Shown here piece after piece: positions 18,132-27,063 of a stretch of 64,000 nucleotides of DNA (within the stretch, counting starts at the first letter, position 1; every line of letters starts with the position of its first letter). Both the position numbers and the translations under genes were made by a program. A model generated the notes under the pieces. It did not search any database. It was not told where the DNA came from and saw only the letters and a program-made list of their open reading frames with translations. This DNA is from CAWEBF01 sp963807235. GTDB taxonomy: Bacteria; Acidobacteriota; Vicinamibacteria; Vicinamibacterales; UBA2999. The stretch lies in the NCBI GenBank assembly GCA_963807235.1, contig CAWEBF010000032.1, forward strand, positions 5,188-69,187, read 5' to 3'.

Positions 18132-18626
18132 CGTGCGGCGCCTGCTCGTTGCGATCGCGATTCTGGCCGCTCCGCTCGCGCACGATGCTGCGGCGCAGAA
18201 CGTGCCGCCTACGCCGCCGAGCTGTCGCTCGGCTGGGTGGGATTCCCCGACGACGGCATCGTGAGCGAGACCATGGTCGGAGGGACCGTCAGGTTTTACC
18301 TGACGCCGCAGGTGAGCGTCGGGCCGGAGGTGGTCTACATGGACGGCAGCGGCCACAGCCACCTGATGGTCACAGGCAACCTTACGTGGGACGTGCTGCC
18401 GTCCAGCGGTTCCCGGCTTGTAACGCCGTACCTCGTGGCCGGTGGCGGGGTGTTCCAGACGCGCGATCAGTTCCCGGGTGGGACGTTCAAGTCCAACGAA
18501 GGCGCGTTCACCGCGGGCGGGGGCCTCCGGTTCAAGGCTGAGGGTCCACTGATCGTCGGCGTCGAAGCCCGCGTTGGCTGGGAGCTGCACCTGCGGGTCA
18601 ACGGTTTCATCGGCGTCCAGTTCTGA
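18132..18626 (+). CDS. Small outer-membrane beta-barrel protein, frameshifted near 18215
   Basis: GTG 18132-18134 begins a signal peptide (MRRLLVAIAILAAPLAHDAA). After one frame change near 18215 the mature protein continues ELSLGWVGFPDDGIVSETMV, GGTVRFYLTPQVSVGPEVVY, LTWDVLPSSGSRLVTPYLVA and ends VNGFIGVQF with the terminal aromatic residue used for barrel insertion. About eight amphipathic strands alternate with turns, matching OmpA-like or OmpW-like eight-strand barrels. Its start lies 1 base after the stop of the PDGKPDLSG gene. Its task is probably structural or a small-molecule port; the sequence does not say. Confidence 0.68.
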   Translation, partial: RAAPARCDRDSGRSARARCCGAERAAYAAELSLGWVGFPDDGIVSETMVGGTVRFYLTPQVSVGPEVVYMDGSGHSHLMVTGNLTWDVLPSSGSRLVTPYLVAGGGVFQTRDQFPGGTFKSNEGAFTAGGGLRFKAEGPLIVGVEARVGWELHLRVNGFIGVQF

Positions 18627-18633
18627 CAGGACT

Positions 18634-21240
18634 GTGTCTTCTCGGCGCGCTTCGCGCGCATGGGCACCCGGCGATCTCCTGACTCACCGCTTCAACCCCG
18701 AACTGGGCATCGGCCGCGTCACCGCGCTCGACGGCCGCGTGGTGGTGGCGGAGTTCCCGCATTCGGGGACGACCCTGCGCTTCGGGGCCGACACGGCAGC
18801 GCTGACACCCGTGGATCTCAGCCTGGGCCGCCCCGTGCGGGTCACGGCTACGCGCGAGGAAACCACGGTTGCGGCGCGGCTGCCCGACGGCACCATACGC
18901 CTGGCGAATGGGCAGACCGTGCCAACCCACGCGCTGTGGCCGATCGCGCTCGAGAGCGCCCTGCTCGAGCGCCTGTTGCTGGGAGACGTGGACGAGCTCG
19001 GCGATTTTCTGACGCGGCTCGACATCCTGCACCTGCTCACGCTTCGCGAAGCCGACGGCCTGGGCCCGTTCCTGGGCGGACGCGTACGGCTGTTCCCCCA
19101 CCAGTTGCACGTCGCCGAACGCGCCAGCGCCACCGAACCTGTGCGGTGGCTGCTGGCCGACGAGGTGGGCCTCGGGAAAACCGTCGAAGCGGCGCTGATT
19201 CTCAACCGGCTGGTGCACACCGGCCGCGTGGAGCGCTGCCTGGTGGTGGCGCCCGATTCGCTGACCGTGCAGTGGCTGGGCGAACTGTGGCGCAAGTACC
19301 ACCAGGTGTTCACGCTGCTCGACGCGCCGCGGCTGGCCGACGTGAAGCGCGACTTCGGCGAAGGCTTCAACCCCTTCGACGTGCACCGGCGCGGGGTGAT
19401 TGCGCTGGAGATGCTGATCGAGCGCCCGGAGCTGACCGACCAGGCGGTGCGCGCGGGCATCGATCTGCTGGTCGTAGACGAGGCGCAACGGCTGCGCCGG
19501 CCGCCGGGCCACCCGGGGGAGCCGGCGTGGCGAGCCGTCGCTCCGATTGCGGCGCTGGGCCGCCACGTCCTGTTGCTCAGCGCAACGCCGCTCGAACGCG
19601 ATGCGCACGGCTTCTTCCGGCTGTTGCAGCTGCTGCGTCCACAGGACTATCCCGAGGGGGTGGACTTCGAGGCGCGGCTGGCACAGGGAACGCCGCTGGC
19701 TCCGTGCACCAGCTCCACGCGCCGTGCCGACATCGGCGGCCTGCCGCCGCGAGTGGGCGTATCCGTGGCGCTCGACAGCGCGAAGGGATCGTCGGCGCGC
19801 GAAGCTGCGCCCAAACAGACACTGCAACAGGCAGTGGAGACCGCCGTGCGAAGCGCGCCGGCGCCGAACCCTGTGGCGCGCCGCCAGAAGATCGATCGCA
19901 TCCGCCGGGCCCTGGCGTCGGGGGCCGCGCTGAGCGCCGTGTTGGGGCGTTCGGACGACGCGCTGCGTCAGCAGGCCGAGGCCATGGACGCCGCCGACCC
20001 GCGCATCGAGTGGCTGCTGTCGCAGGCGCCGCGATGGCGCGACGCGAGAGAGAAGACACTGATCTTCGCGGCACATCGCGAAACGCTGGAGATGCTGCGG
20101 ACGGCGTTCAGCCATGGCGCGCAATTGGCTACCGGCGTGTTCCACGAGGACCTGCCGTCGGCGCGCCGCGATCTGGAGGTCGCGCGCTTCCGCGAGCACG
20201 GCGGTCCAAGCCTGCTCATCTCCACCGAATGCGGCGGCGAGGGGCGCAACTTCGAGTTCTGCCGGCGCCTGGTGCTCTTCGACCTGCCGTGGAACCCGGC
20301 GACGGTGGAACAGCGCATCGGCCGGCTGGACCGCATCGGGCGGCGTATTCCGGTGGAGATCGTCTACTTCCGCCCGCCCGATGGCGTCGGTCTGGACGTC
20401 GTGCGCCTGCACGAGGCCATTGGCGTCTTTCGCGAACCGACCGCAGGCCTCGATCCGCAACTGGCCCACCTGGAGACGGCCGTCGAGGACATGGCTCTCG
20501 ATCCGGCCGCTTCACTTTCCGCCGACGGCGTCGAGACGCTGCTGGCCCCGGCTCAGGCGGCGCGCACGCGCATCCAGGACGCGGCGTATCAGCAGCTGCA
20601 CCACGATCCCTACCGTCCCGAGATGGCCACCAGCCTGCTGGCGCGCGTGCCTGCGGAACTGGACGAACTGAACCAGCAGGTGGTGGTGACGGCCTGCGCG
20701 CGACTGGGCTTCTCCGTCGAACGCACGCGTGGCGAGGGCGGCTTCGCCATCGAGTTCGGCCCCGGCGCGCTCGTGGACAGCCTGCCCGGCGTGTCGGCCG
20801 GCTCGACGTGGGTTGGCACCTTCGATCGCGAGGAGGCCGTGGAGGACGAGGGGCTCGACTTCTTCGCGTCGGGTCATCCCCTGGTGGAGGGCGTGTTCGC
20901 GTATTTCGAGGACAGCCCGCTCGGCCGGGTGGCACGGTTCACCGTCGAGATCGATGCCCAGACCGGCCAGGGGCTGGTAGCGATCTACAAGGACGGGCCG
21001 CGATTCGACGTGGTGGTATTGGACGCCGACGGCACCGCCCGGCCGGACTGGGAAGCGGCACTGCGACGGCGCCCGCTGCATGCGCGCCCCGTCTCGGGCC
21101 CAGCGGAGGAGGACCCGGCGTGGCAAACCGCGATACGGCGGCTCAGCGCTCGACTGGACCGCGCGCGCCGCCCGTACGCCGTGGCGGCCATCGACGTGCG
21201 GCCCGCGCGCGATGCCAGACGCGGCCGCGAGAAACCGTGA
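18634..21240 (+). CDS. RapA/SNF2-like ATP-dependent helicase
   Basis: A long intact frame encodes a RapA-type Swi2/Snf2 protein. The N-terminal Tudor-like region reads PGDLLTHRFNPELGIGRVTA. The first helicase lobe has WLLADEVGLGKTVEAALILN (Walker A), LVVAPDSLTVQW, LLVVDEAQRLRR (DEAQ box) and HVLLLSATP. The second lobe has TLIFAAHRETLEMLRTAF, LISTECGGEGRNFEFCR and QRIGRLDRIGRR with the arginine finger. RapA recycles stalled RNA polymerase in E. coli. At about 860 residues it is near the family length. GTG 18634 keeps the frame open but lies within a GC hairpin (18645-18659); ATG 18660 with one inserted base is an equally good start. It follows the barrel gene by 7 bases. Confidence 0.82.
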   Translation: MSSRRASRAWAPGDLLTHRFNPELGIGRVTALDGRVVVAEFPHSGTTLRFGADTAALTPVDLSLGRPVRVTATREETTVAARLPDGTIRLANGQTVPTHALWPIALESALLERLLLGDVDELGDFLTRLDILHLLTLREADGLGPFLGGRVRLFPHQLHVAERASATEPVRWLLADEVGLGKTVEAALILNRLVHTGRVERCLVVAPDSLTVQWLGELWRKYHQVFTLLDAPRLADVKRDFGEGFNPFDVHRRGVIALEMLIERPELTDQAVRAGIDLLVVDEAQRLRRPPGHPGEPAWRAVAPIAALGRHVLLLSATPLERDAHGFFRLLQLLRPQDYPEGVDFEARLAQGTPLAPCTSSTRRADIGGLPPRVGVSVALDSAKGSSAREAAPKQTLQQAVETAVRSAPAPNPVARRQKIDRIRRALASGAALSAVLGRSDDALRQQAEAMDAADPRIEWLLSQAPRWRDAREKTLIFAAHRETLEMLRTAFSHGAQLATGVFHEDLPSARRDLEVARFREHGGPSLLISTECGGEGRNFEFCRRLVLFDLPWNPATVEQRIGRLDRIGRRIPVEIVYFRPPDGVGLDVVRLHEAIGVFREPTAGLDPQLAHLETAVEDMALDPAASLSADGVETLLAPAQAARTRIQDAAYQQLHHDPYRPEMATSLLARVPAELDELNQQVVVTACARLGFSVERTRGEGGFAIEFGPGALVDSLPGVSAGSTWVGTFDREEAVEDEGLDFFASGHPLVEGVFAYFEDSPLGRVARFTVEIDAQTGQGLVAIYKDGPRFDVVVLDADGTARPDWEAALRRRPLHARPVSGPAEEDPAWQTAIRRLSARLDRARRPYAVAAIDVRPARDARRGREKP

Positions 21241-21289
21241 CTCTTGAATCCATGCAAGGGGCCAAGTTTTCTCGTGGCACAATTCCCCG

Positions 21290-22285
21290 GTGCGTTCGCT
21301 GAGCATCCTCGCTGCGGCGGCTCTGGCGCTGACCGGGCAGCTCTGGCCGCCCAGGCGCAGGGCGGGGCGGCTCAGCCGCGCACGCCCTGGGGTGATCCCG
21401 ATCTCCAGGGGCACTACACGAACAAATACGAATACGGCACGCCGTTCGAGCGTCCCGCCGGTTTCGAGGGACGCCGCCCGACCGACTTGACCAAAGCAGA
21501 GCTGGCCCAGTTGACGGCCAGGCGCCAGAAGGAGGCGCTCGACCGCGCGCCGTTTCTCGGCGGTGACCCCAGCGGGCAGATCGGCAACTCCGCCGAGTTC
21601 CGCGACATCTACGAGGTGACCCGCGGCAGCCGGGCATGGTTCGTCGTCGATCCGCCCGACGGCAGGATTCCGGCGCTCGTGCCGGCTCGGCCAAGGCGCG
21701 GCGTCGGCGGCCGGCGCCGCGCGGCAGCTTCGGCAACGGCCCCTTCAACGGACCCCAGGACTTCAGCCTGTGGGAGCGCTGCATCACGCGCGGACTGCCA
21801 GGCTCGATGGTGCCCGGCGTCTACGGCAACTCCTACCAGATCGTGCAGTCGCCCGGGTTCGTGGCCATCCGCTACGAGATGGTGCACGACACGCGGATCA
21901 TTCCGCTCGACCGTCGCGCGCACTTGCCGGCCGCCATGCGCTCCGACTTCGGCGACGCGCGCGGGCACTGGGAGGGCGACACGCTGGTGGTGGAGACCAC
22001 GAACTTCCTGCAGCGCAGCGCGTTTCGCAACGCCGACGCCGCTCGCTGCGGCTCGTGGAGCGGTTCACGCGAACGGGCCCGAACACGGTCGAATGGTCGG
22101 TGACCGTGGACGATCCGAACACGTGGACGCGGCCGTGGACGTTCGCGATGCCCTTGACGCGGAACGACGAAGAGGCGATCGAGGCCTACGATTGCCACGA
22201 AGGCAACCAGGCCATCTCCAACATCCTGAGCGCGGCACGGGCCGCCGAGCGCGAACGCGAGCGGGCGCCGCGCCCGCCGCGCTAG
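21290..22285 (+). CDS. Secreted PDGKPDLSG-related protein, paralogue 3, frameshifted
   Basis: GTG 21290 begins a signal peptide (RSLSILAAAALALTGQL). The mature part opens with the family variant PRTPWGDPDLQGHYTNKYEY, then GTPFERPAGFEG, DFSLWERCITRGLPGSMVPG, VYGNSYQIVQSPGFVAIRYE, IPLD, GHWEGDTLVVETTNFLQRSA, SVTVDDPNTWTRPWTFAMPL and YDCHEGNQAI. This WGDPDLQG branch shares the W-EGDTLVVET core with the other copies. Frame changes near 21345, 21690 and 22045; the stop TAG is 22283-22285. Role unknown; it is 49 bases downstream of the helicase and 50 bases before the next paralogue. Confidence 0.7.
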
Positions 22286-22299
22286 AATCCCCACGTCCG

Positions 22300-22327
22300 A
22301 GTTCCCTAGTTACCTCCTATTACCATG
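22300..22327 (+). repeat. Intergenic heptad repeat, locus 2 (short)
   Basis: Between two PDGKPDLSG paralogues the spacer reads in heptads GAGTTCC, CTAGTTA, CCTCCTA, TTACCAT. It fits the RGYYCNN unit only loosely (AGTTCCC, TAGTTAC). It is the weakest member of the family listed here. Confidence 0.35.
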
Positions 22328-22335
22328 GTGCGCCT

Positions 22336-23362
22336 ATGAAGAAGGTGCTTCTCGTCGTGATTGGCGTGGCCGCGTTTGCGGCCACCGTGGCGGCCCAGTG
22401 GCCGAAGATGCAGGACCCGACGGCCCCTCCCGTACCCCGCGACGCGCAGGGCCGGCTGCAGATACGGCCCCCGCGCCCCGCATGGCCGATGGGCAGCCCG
22501 ACTTCTCTGGCATGTGGATGCGCGCCAACAGCGGACCGCCACGTGGCGGCGGCCGCGGCGCGCGTGCAGGCGGCGGCGGAGCGCCGGGCGGCGCACCGGC
22601 GGCGGGCGCGCCGCGGCGGGCGCGGCGCTGCGGCGCACGGCACGGCGGAGCTGCTCCTGCTGCGGGTGAGGGCCAGCCTGGTTTCCCGGTGCGGACGAGG
22701 CGGGGTCCAGCTGGAGCCGCCCACCGAGAGCTTCCCGTTCGATCCCAAAGGGCCCGCCGGTGGCGACGTTCTTCGAGGCGGGCGGCAACATCGAAGGCGG
22801 CCTGCCGTACACGCCCTGGGCGGCGGAGCTCAGAAAGCAGCGCTTCGCGTTGAACGCGCGCGACAACCCGGACGCGATGTGCTTCCCGATGGGCTTCCTG
22901 CAGTTCCACCAGCAGCCGCAGCCCCGCAAGATCATCCACCTGCCCAAGTATCTGCAGATCGAGTACGAGGCCAACTACGGCATGCGGAAGATCTACCTCG
23001 ACGGCCGAAAGCTGCCGCCGCAGGGCGAGCCGCAGCCGTGGTGGTACGGCTACTCGGTCGGCCGATGGGAAGGCGACACGCTCGTGGTCGAAACCAACAA
23101 CCTTCGCGGCGCCGAGGACAGCCCGTACGACGGTTGGATGGACGTGAACGGCAGCCCGTACAGCCGGGAGGCGAAGTTCACCGAGCGCATCCGGCGTCCC
23201 GCCTTCGGCCACCTGCAGATCGACCTGACGATCGAGGATCCGAAGTCGTACACGCGGCCGTGGACGGTGCGCGTCGATCAGCGGTACCTGCCGGACGAAG
23301 AGCTGATCGAGTTCGTCTGCAACGAGAACCAGCAGTTCCGCAAGAAGATCAAGATCGATTAG
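22336..23362 (+). CDS. Secreted PDGKPDLSG-type protein, paralogue 4, frameshifted
   Basis: ATG 22336 starts a signal peptide (KKVLLVVIGVAAFAATVAAQ). The signature region is split by frame changes near 22485 and 22700-22765. In the correct frame it reads RMADGQPDFSGMWMRANSG, then a low-complexity Gly/Ala/Arg linker, then MATFFEAGGNIEGGLPYTPW, AMCFPMGFLQFHQQPQPRKI, RKIYLDGRKLPPQGEPQPWW, GRWEGDTLVVETNNLRG, GHLQIDLTIEDPKSYTRPWT and QQFRKKIKID. The glycine-rich insert is peculiar to this copy and its high GC may have promoted the base errors. The stop TAG 23360-23362 overlaps the stop of the converging ABC-F gene. Confidence 0.72.
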
Positions 23363-25271
23363 CGCAACCCGTCCAACTCGTCCCAACGGGCGTAGGCCGA
23401 CAACAGCTCGTCCGGCAGCGACGCCAGCCGCGCCATCACGGCTTCGATCTGGCCCCAGGCCTCTTGTAGAAGTCCGGGCCGGCCACTTCCGTGGTCAATC
23501 GGCGCTGCTCCTCTTCGAGCGCCTCGATGCGTGCGGGCAGTTCCTCGAGTTCACGCCGCTCCTTGTTCGTGGCCTTGCGTGCTTGTCCGGATAGTGGCTG
23601 TGCCGTGACGTCAGGGCGGACAGCGGCCCCCTCCGCCGTGCGGGGCGGCGTCGGTGTGGGCGCTTCATCGGCTGGCGCGGGCCGCTGGCGAAGCCAATCC
23701 TCGTAGCCGCCGACATATTCCGCAACCCGGCCGTCGCCTTCGAAGGCGATGGTGCTCGTGACCACGTGTTCCAGGAATCGCCGATCGTGGCTGACCACGA
23801 TCAGCGTGCCGGGCCAGTCCACGAGCTGGGACTCCAACAGCTCCAGCGTCTCGAGGTCCAGATCGTTGGTCGGTTCGTCCAGCACCAGCACGTTCGCGGG
23901 CCTGGTCAGCAGCCGTGCCAGCAGCAGCCGGTTGCGTTCGCCTCCAGACAGCGCCTTCACCGGCGAGCGGGCGCGCTCGGGCGGAAACAGGAAGTCCTCC
24001 AGGTAGCCGTGCACATGGCGCGTGCGGCCCGCCACGGTCACCTGGTCGTTGCCGTCCGCCGACCGTGTCCACGACCGTGCGCTCGGGATCCAGCTGCTCA
24101 CGCTGTTGATCGAAGTAGGCCACCTGCACGTTCGCGCCCGTGCGCACCGAGCCCGCGTCTGGCGGCAACTCGCCGAGGAGGATCCGGAGCAGCGTGGTCT
24201 TGCCGGCCCCGTTGGGCCCGATGAGGCCGATGCGATCGCCGCGCAGCACGCGCGCGGAAAAGTCCCGGATCACGACGCGGTCGCCAAACGCCTTCTGGAC
24301 TCCCTCGGCCTCGAACACCATCTTGCCGGGCCCGTCGGCCGACTCGATGGACAGCCGAACCGCGCCCGCACGCGATCCGCCGTGCCGCGCGTTCGGCGCG
24401 CATCTCCATGAGGCGCTTCACGCGGCCTTCGTCGCGTGTGCGCCGCGCCTTGATGCCGCGCCGCAACCAGACTTCTTCGACGGCAAGCGTCTTGTCGAAC
24501 TTCTCGTTGGCAAGGGCCTCGTTCGTCGAGCCACTCGTCCTTCTTCCGCACGAAGGTGCGTAGTCCCGGGCCACGACGTCAGGCGGCCGCGGTCCAGCTC
24601 CACGACTCGCGTCGCCAGCCGATCCAGGAACGCGCGATCGTGTGTGACGAACAGCACCGCGCCCCGCGTAGTCGGCCAGGAACGCTTCCAGCCACTCGAT
24701 GGCGTCGATGTCGAGGTGGTTGGTCGGCTCGTCGAGCAGGAGCACGTCCGGCGAGGCCACCAGCGCGCGCGCCAGCAGCACCCGGCGGCGCCAGCCGCCC
24801 GAAAGGCTCTGCAACGGGCGCGTCGGCCGGCAACTGCAAGCGCGACATGACCATCTCGACGCTCTGTTCCAGCCGCCAACCGTCCAGTTCCTCGAGCTCG
24901 TGCTGCAGGCGGCCCATCTCGTGGAGCGCGCCGGGCTGCCCCTGCGCAACCTGGACCGTCGCGTGATGGTAGGCGGCCACGAGGGCGCTCACGTTCCCGA
25001 GCCCTTCGGCCACCACCTCGAAGACGCTGGTCCCGGCGGCGAGCGGCACATCCTGATCCAGGCGCGCGCTGCGCACGCCGGGCGCTCTCCACACCGTGCC
25101 CTGATCGGGCTCGAGCTCTCCTGCCACGATGCGCAGAAGCGTGGACTTGCCGCTGCCGTTCCTGCCGATCGGCGCAACTCGTCAGCCGGGTTCGAGTTGC
25201 AGCGAGACGTCGTCGAGCAGTGGCACGTGGCCGTAGGCGTGGCCCACATGGTCCAGGCTGAGAAGGGGCAT
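23359..25271 (-). CDS. ABC-F family ATPase (Uup-like), frameshifted
   Basis: ABC-F proteins are soluble twin ATPases that act on ribosomes or, for Uup, in DNA and ribosome maintenance. The start MPLLSLDHVGHAYGHVPLLD precedes a first nucleotide-binding domain whose signature LSGGWRRRVLLARAL and LLDEPTNHLDIDAIEWLE are readable in pieces. The second domain is clearer: GLIGPNGAGKTTLLRILLGE, VAYFDQQREQLDPERTVVD, LSGGERNRLLLARLLTRPAN, VLVLDEPTNDLDLETLELLE and TLIVVSHDRRFLEHV. The C-terminus (ELEELPARIEALEEEQRRL) is a coiled coil as in Uup, ending ARWDELDGLR with TAA at 23359-23361. Frame changes near 23480, 24070, 24380, 24525, 24665, 24810 and 25185. About 635 residues, the expected length. Confidence 0.85.
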
Positions 25272-25273
25272 GA

Positions 25274-25315
25274 AGCTCTAGGGTACTGGGTGGGCCCCGG
25301 CTCAAGGCTCCACGG
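25274..25315 (+). repeat. Intergenic heptad repeat, locus 3
   Basis: Directly upstream of the ABC-F start the spacer reads AGCTCTA, GGGTACT, GGGTGGG, CCCCGGC, TCAAGGC, TCCACGG. The unit GGCTCAA followed by GGCTCCA at 25299-25312 matches the RGYYCNN consensus; the rest is diverged. It lies between divergent genes. Confidence 0.45.
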
Positions 25316-25386
25316 CCGGAAACGCGGGCTTAACAGCCACGTCACAAGAGCGAGATAACGGCTAGCTACGATGGCTCTACAAAGAC

Positions 25387-26098
25387 ATGCAGTCGCACAG
25401 CCTGTCCCGCAACAGAGTCGTAGTGGTCGAAGACGAGCCGGACGTGGGCCGGCTGATCGAGTTGACCTTGAAGCGCGCCGGCGATTTCGAGGTGGAGACC
25501 GTCGTCACCGGCGCTGCGGCCCTGACCGTGCGTCAGCGATTCAGTGCCGGAATCTCGTGGATCCTCAATCTGAACCTGCCGGTTGCTGGACCGGCATGGA
25601 GGTGTTTCGCATCCTGCGGTCGCGCAACCCGACCTCCAAGGAGTTCCGATCATCATGCTGACCGCCCGCGCCGACCGAGACCGACCGGGTGCGCGGGGCT
25701 CGAAGTTGGCGCCGACGACTATGTGACCAAGCCGTTCAGCCCGCGCGAGCTCGTGGCGCGCGCGTCCGCACCGTGCTGCGGCGCGGCGCGGCGCAAGCGC
25801 CGGCCGCCGCGGCGCGTACCGGGCGCGCACCTCTTTGCGGATTTCGAAGCCGTGTCCATCCAGGTGGACGGGCGAGCCCGTGCACCTCACGCGCCGCGAG
25901 TTCGAGCTGCTGCGACACTCGTGGCACAACAAGAACCGCGTCATCACGCGCGACCGGCTGCTGGAGCAGGTGTGGGGCTTCAACTCCTCCAGTTCGAGAC
26001 GCGGTCGGTGGACGTGCACATCGGCCGGCTGCGCGCCAAGCTGCGGGCGGCCGGGATGCCAGATCGAGACCGTAGTCGGCTCGGGTCAAGTTCGCTGA
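25387..26098 (+). CDS. PhoB/OmpR-type response regulator, frameshifted
   Basis: The receiver domain begins NRVVVVEDEPDVGRLIELTL with the acidic pair Glu15-Asp16. The usual phospho-acceptor position reads ILNLNLP, with Asn61 (AAT 25567-25569) where Asp is expected. The conserved T and K are kept in IIMLTARAD and DDYVTKPFSPRELVAR. The output domain is a winged helix (VHLTRREFELLRHSWHNKNR, VITRDRLLEQVWGFNSS, IETVVGSGQ). Frame changes near 25590, 25640, 25685, 25770, 25875, 25990 and 26055. No histidine kinase follows; the next gene is a cyclase. The Asn may be a base error, since this stretch is poor, or a real phosphorylation-independent form. Confidence 0.75.
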
Positions 26099-26106
26099 GT
26101 AGCGGG

Positions 26107-26155
26107 TTCCCTTCGGTCTCCAGTCTCCGGTCTACGGTCTCCAGTCCTGCGGCTA
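26107..26155 (+). repeat. Intergenic heptad repeat, locus 4
   Basis: Seven units in exact phase: TTCCCTT, CGGTCTC, CAGTCTC, CGGTCTA, CGGTCTC, CAGTCCT, GCGGCTA. In RGYYCNN phase: GGTCTCC, AGTCTCC, GGTCTAC, GGTCTCC, AGTCCTG. It fills the gap between the regulator stop (26098) and the cyclase start (26166). Confidence 0.8.
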
Positions 26156-26165
26156 CACTGCATCC

Positions 26166-27005
26166 ATGGGCTTTCGGAAGACCGGACCTGCATTCCTACC
26201 ATTACTCCTCTGCATCACCGCCTGCTGGACCGGCGCCTGCGCCGGCACCTGCGCCGCTCCCGCCCCTGAGCCAAGCCTACGGCGTTTCCCGCGGGCACGC
26301 TGGTGGACCTGTCGCACACGTACGACGCACGACGGTCTTCTGGCCCACGGCCGAATCGTTCCGGCTCGAGAAGGTGGCCGACGGCGTCACGCCGGGCGGC
26401 TATTACTACGCCGCGAACAACTTCTTCACCTCGGAGCACGGCGGCACGCATCTGGACGCGCCGGTGCACTTCGCCCAGGGGCGCAGACGGTGGACCAGGT
26501 GCCGCTGGAGCGGCTCGTCGGGCGCGGCCTACGTGGTGGACGTCACGGCGACAGGCCGACGCCAACGCCGACTATCAGGTGACGGCCGCCGACATCTAGC
26601 GGGCCGAGAGCGGCACAGGGCCCGATTCCCGACGGACGCGATGTCCTGCTGCGCACCGGATTTTCGCGCCGCTGGCCGGATGCCGCCCGCTACCTCGGCA
26701 CGGCCGAGCGCGGCGCCGGCGCCGTCAAGCAGCTGCACTTTCCCGGCCTGCACCCCGATGCCGCCCGCTGGCTCGTGGCCAACCGGCCGGTCAAGGCGAT
26801 CGGCATCGACACCGCCAGCATCGACTACGGACAGTCCACGCTGTTCGAGTCGCACCGCAGCTGCTACGAGCGCAACATGCCGGCGTTCGAGAACCTGACG
26901 GAGCTCGACCGGCTGCCCGCACGCGGCGCCTACATCGTGGCGCTGCCGATGAAGATCGGTGGCGGCAGCGGCGCGCCGCTGCGCGCGATCGCGATCGTGA
27001 GGTGA
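26166..27005 (+). CDS. Exported cyclase-family hydrolase (kynurenine formamidase-like), frameshifted
   Basis: A lipoprotein-like or signal N-terminus (AFLPLLLCITACWTGACAG) precedes the family core: GTLVDLSHTYDAR, FRLEKVADGVTPGGYYYAAN, SEHGGTHLDAPVHFAQG with the HxGTHxDxPxH metal motif, then VLLRTGFSRRWPDAARYLGT, LHFPGLHPDAARWLVANRPV, KAIGIDTASIDYGQST and a C-terminal GAYIVALPMKIGGGSGAPLR. Compared with the cyclase at 10576-11625 this copy keeps the complete metal motif and belongs to the more typical branch. Frame changes near 26290, 26325, 26475, 26545, 26590 and 26625; an apparent TAG at 26597-26599 lies within this damaged part. It is separated from the regulator by a heptad block. Confidence 0.75.
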
Positions 27006-27014
27006 GCGACCCGC

Positions 27015-27063
27015 TTCAGGCTCTGGGCTCTAGGCTTTCGGCAGAACTACCAACTACCGACTC
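27015..27063 (+). repeat. Intergenic heptad repeat, locus 5
   Basis: Seven units: TTCAGGC, TCTGGGC, TCTAGGC, TTTCGGC, AGAACTA, CCAACTA, CCGACTC. The left half in consensus phase reads GGCTCTG, GGCTCTA, GGCTTTC; the right half reads as the complement of GTAGTTC and GTAGTTG. It lies between the cyclase stop and the converging hydroxylase and covers the hydroxylase stop. Confidence 0.75.
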
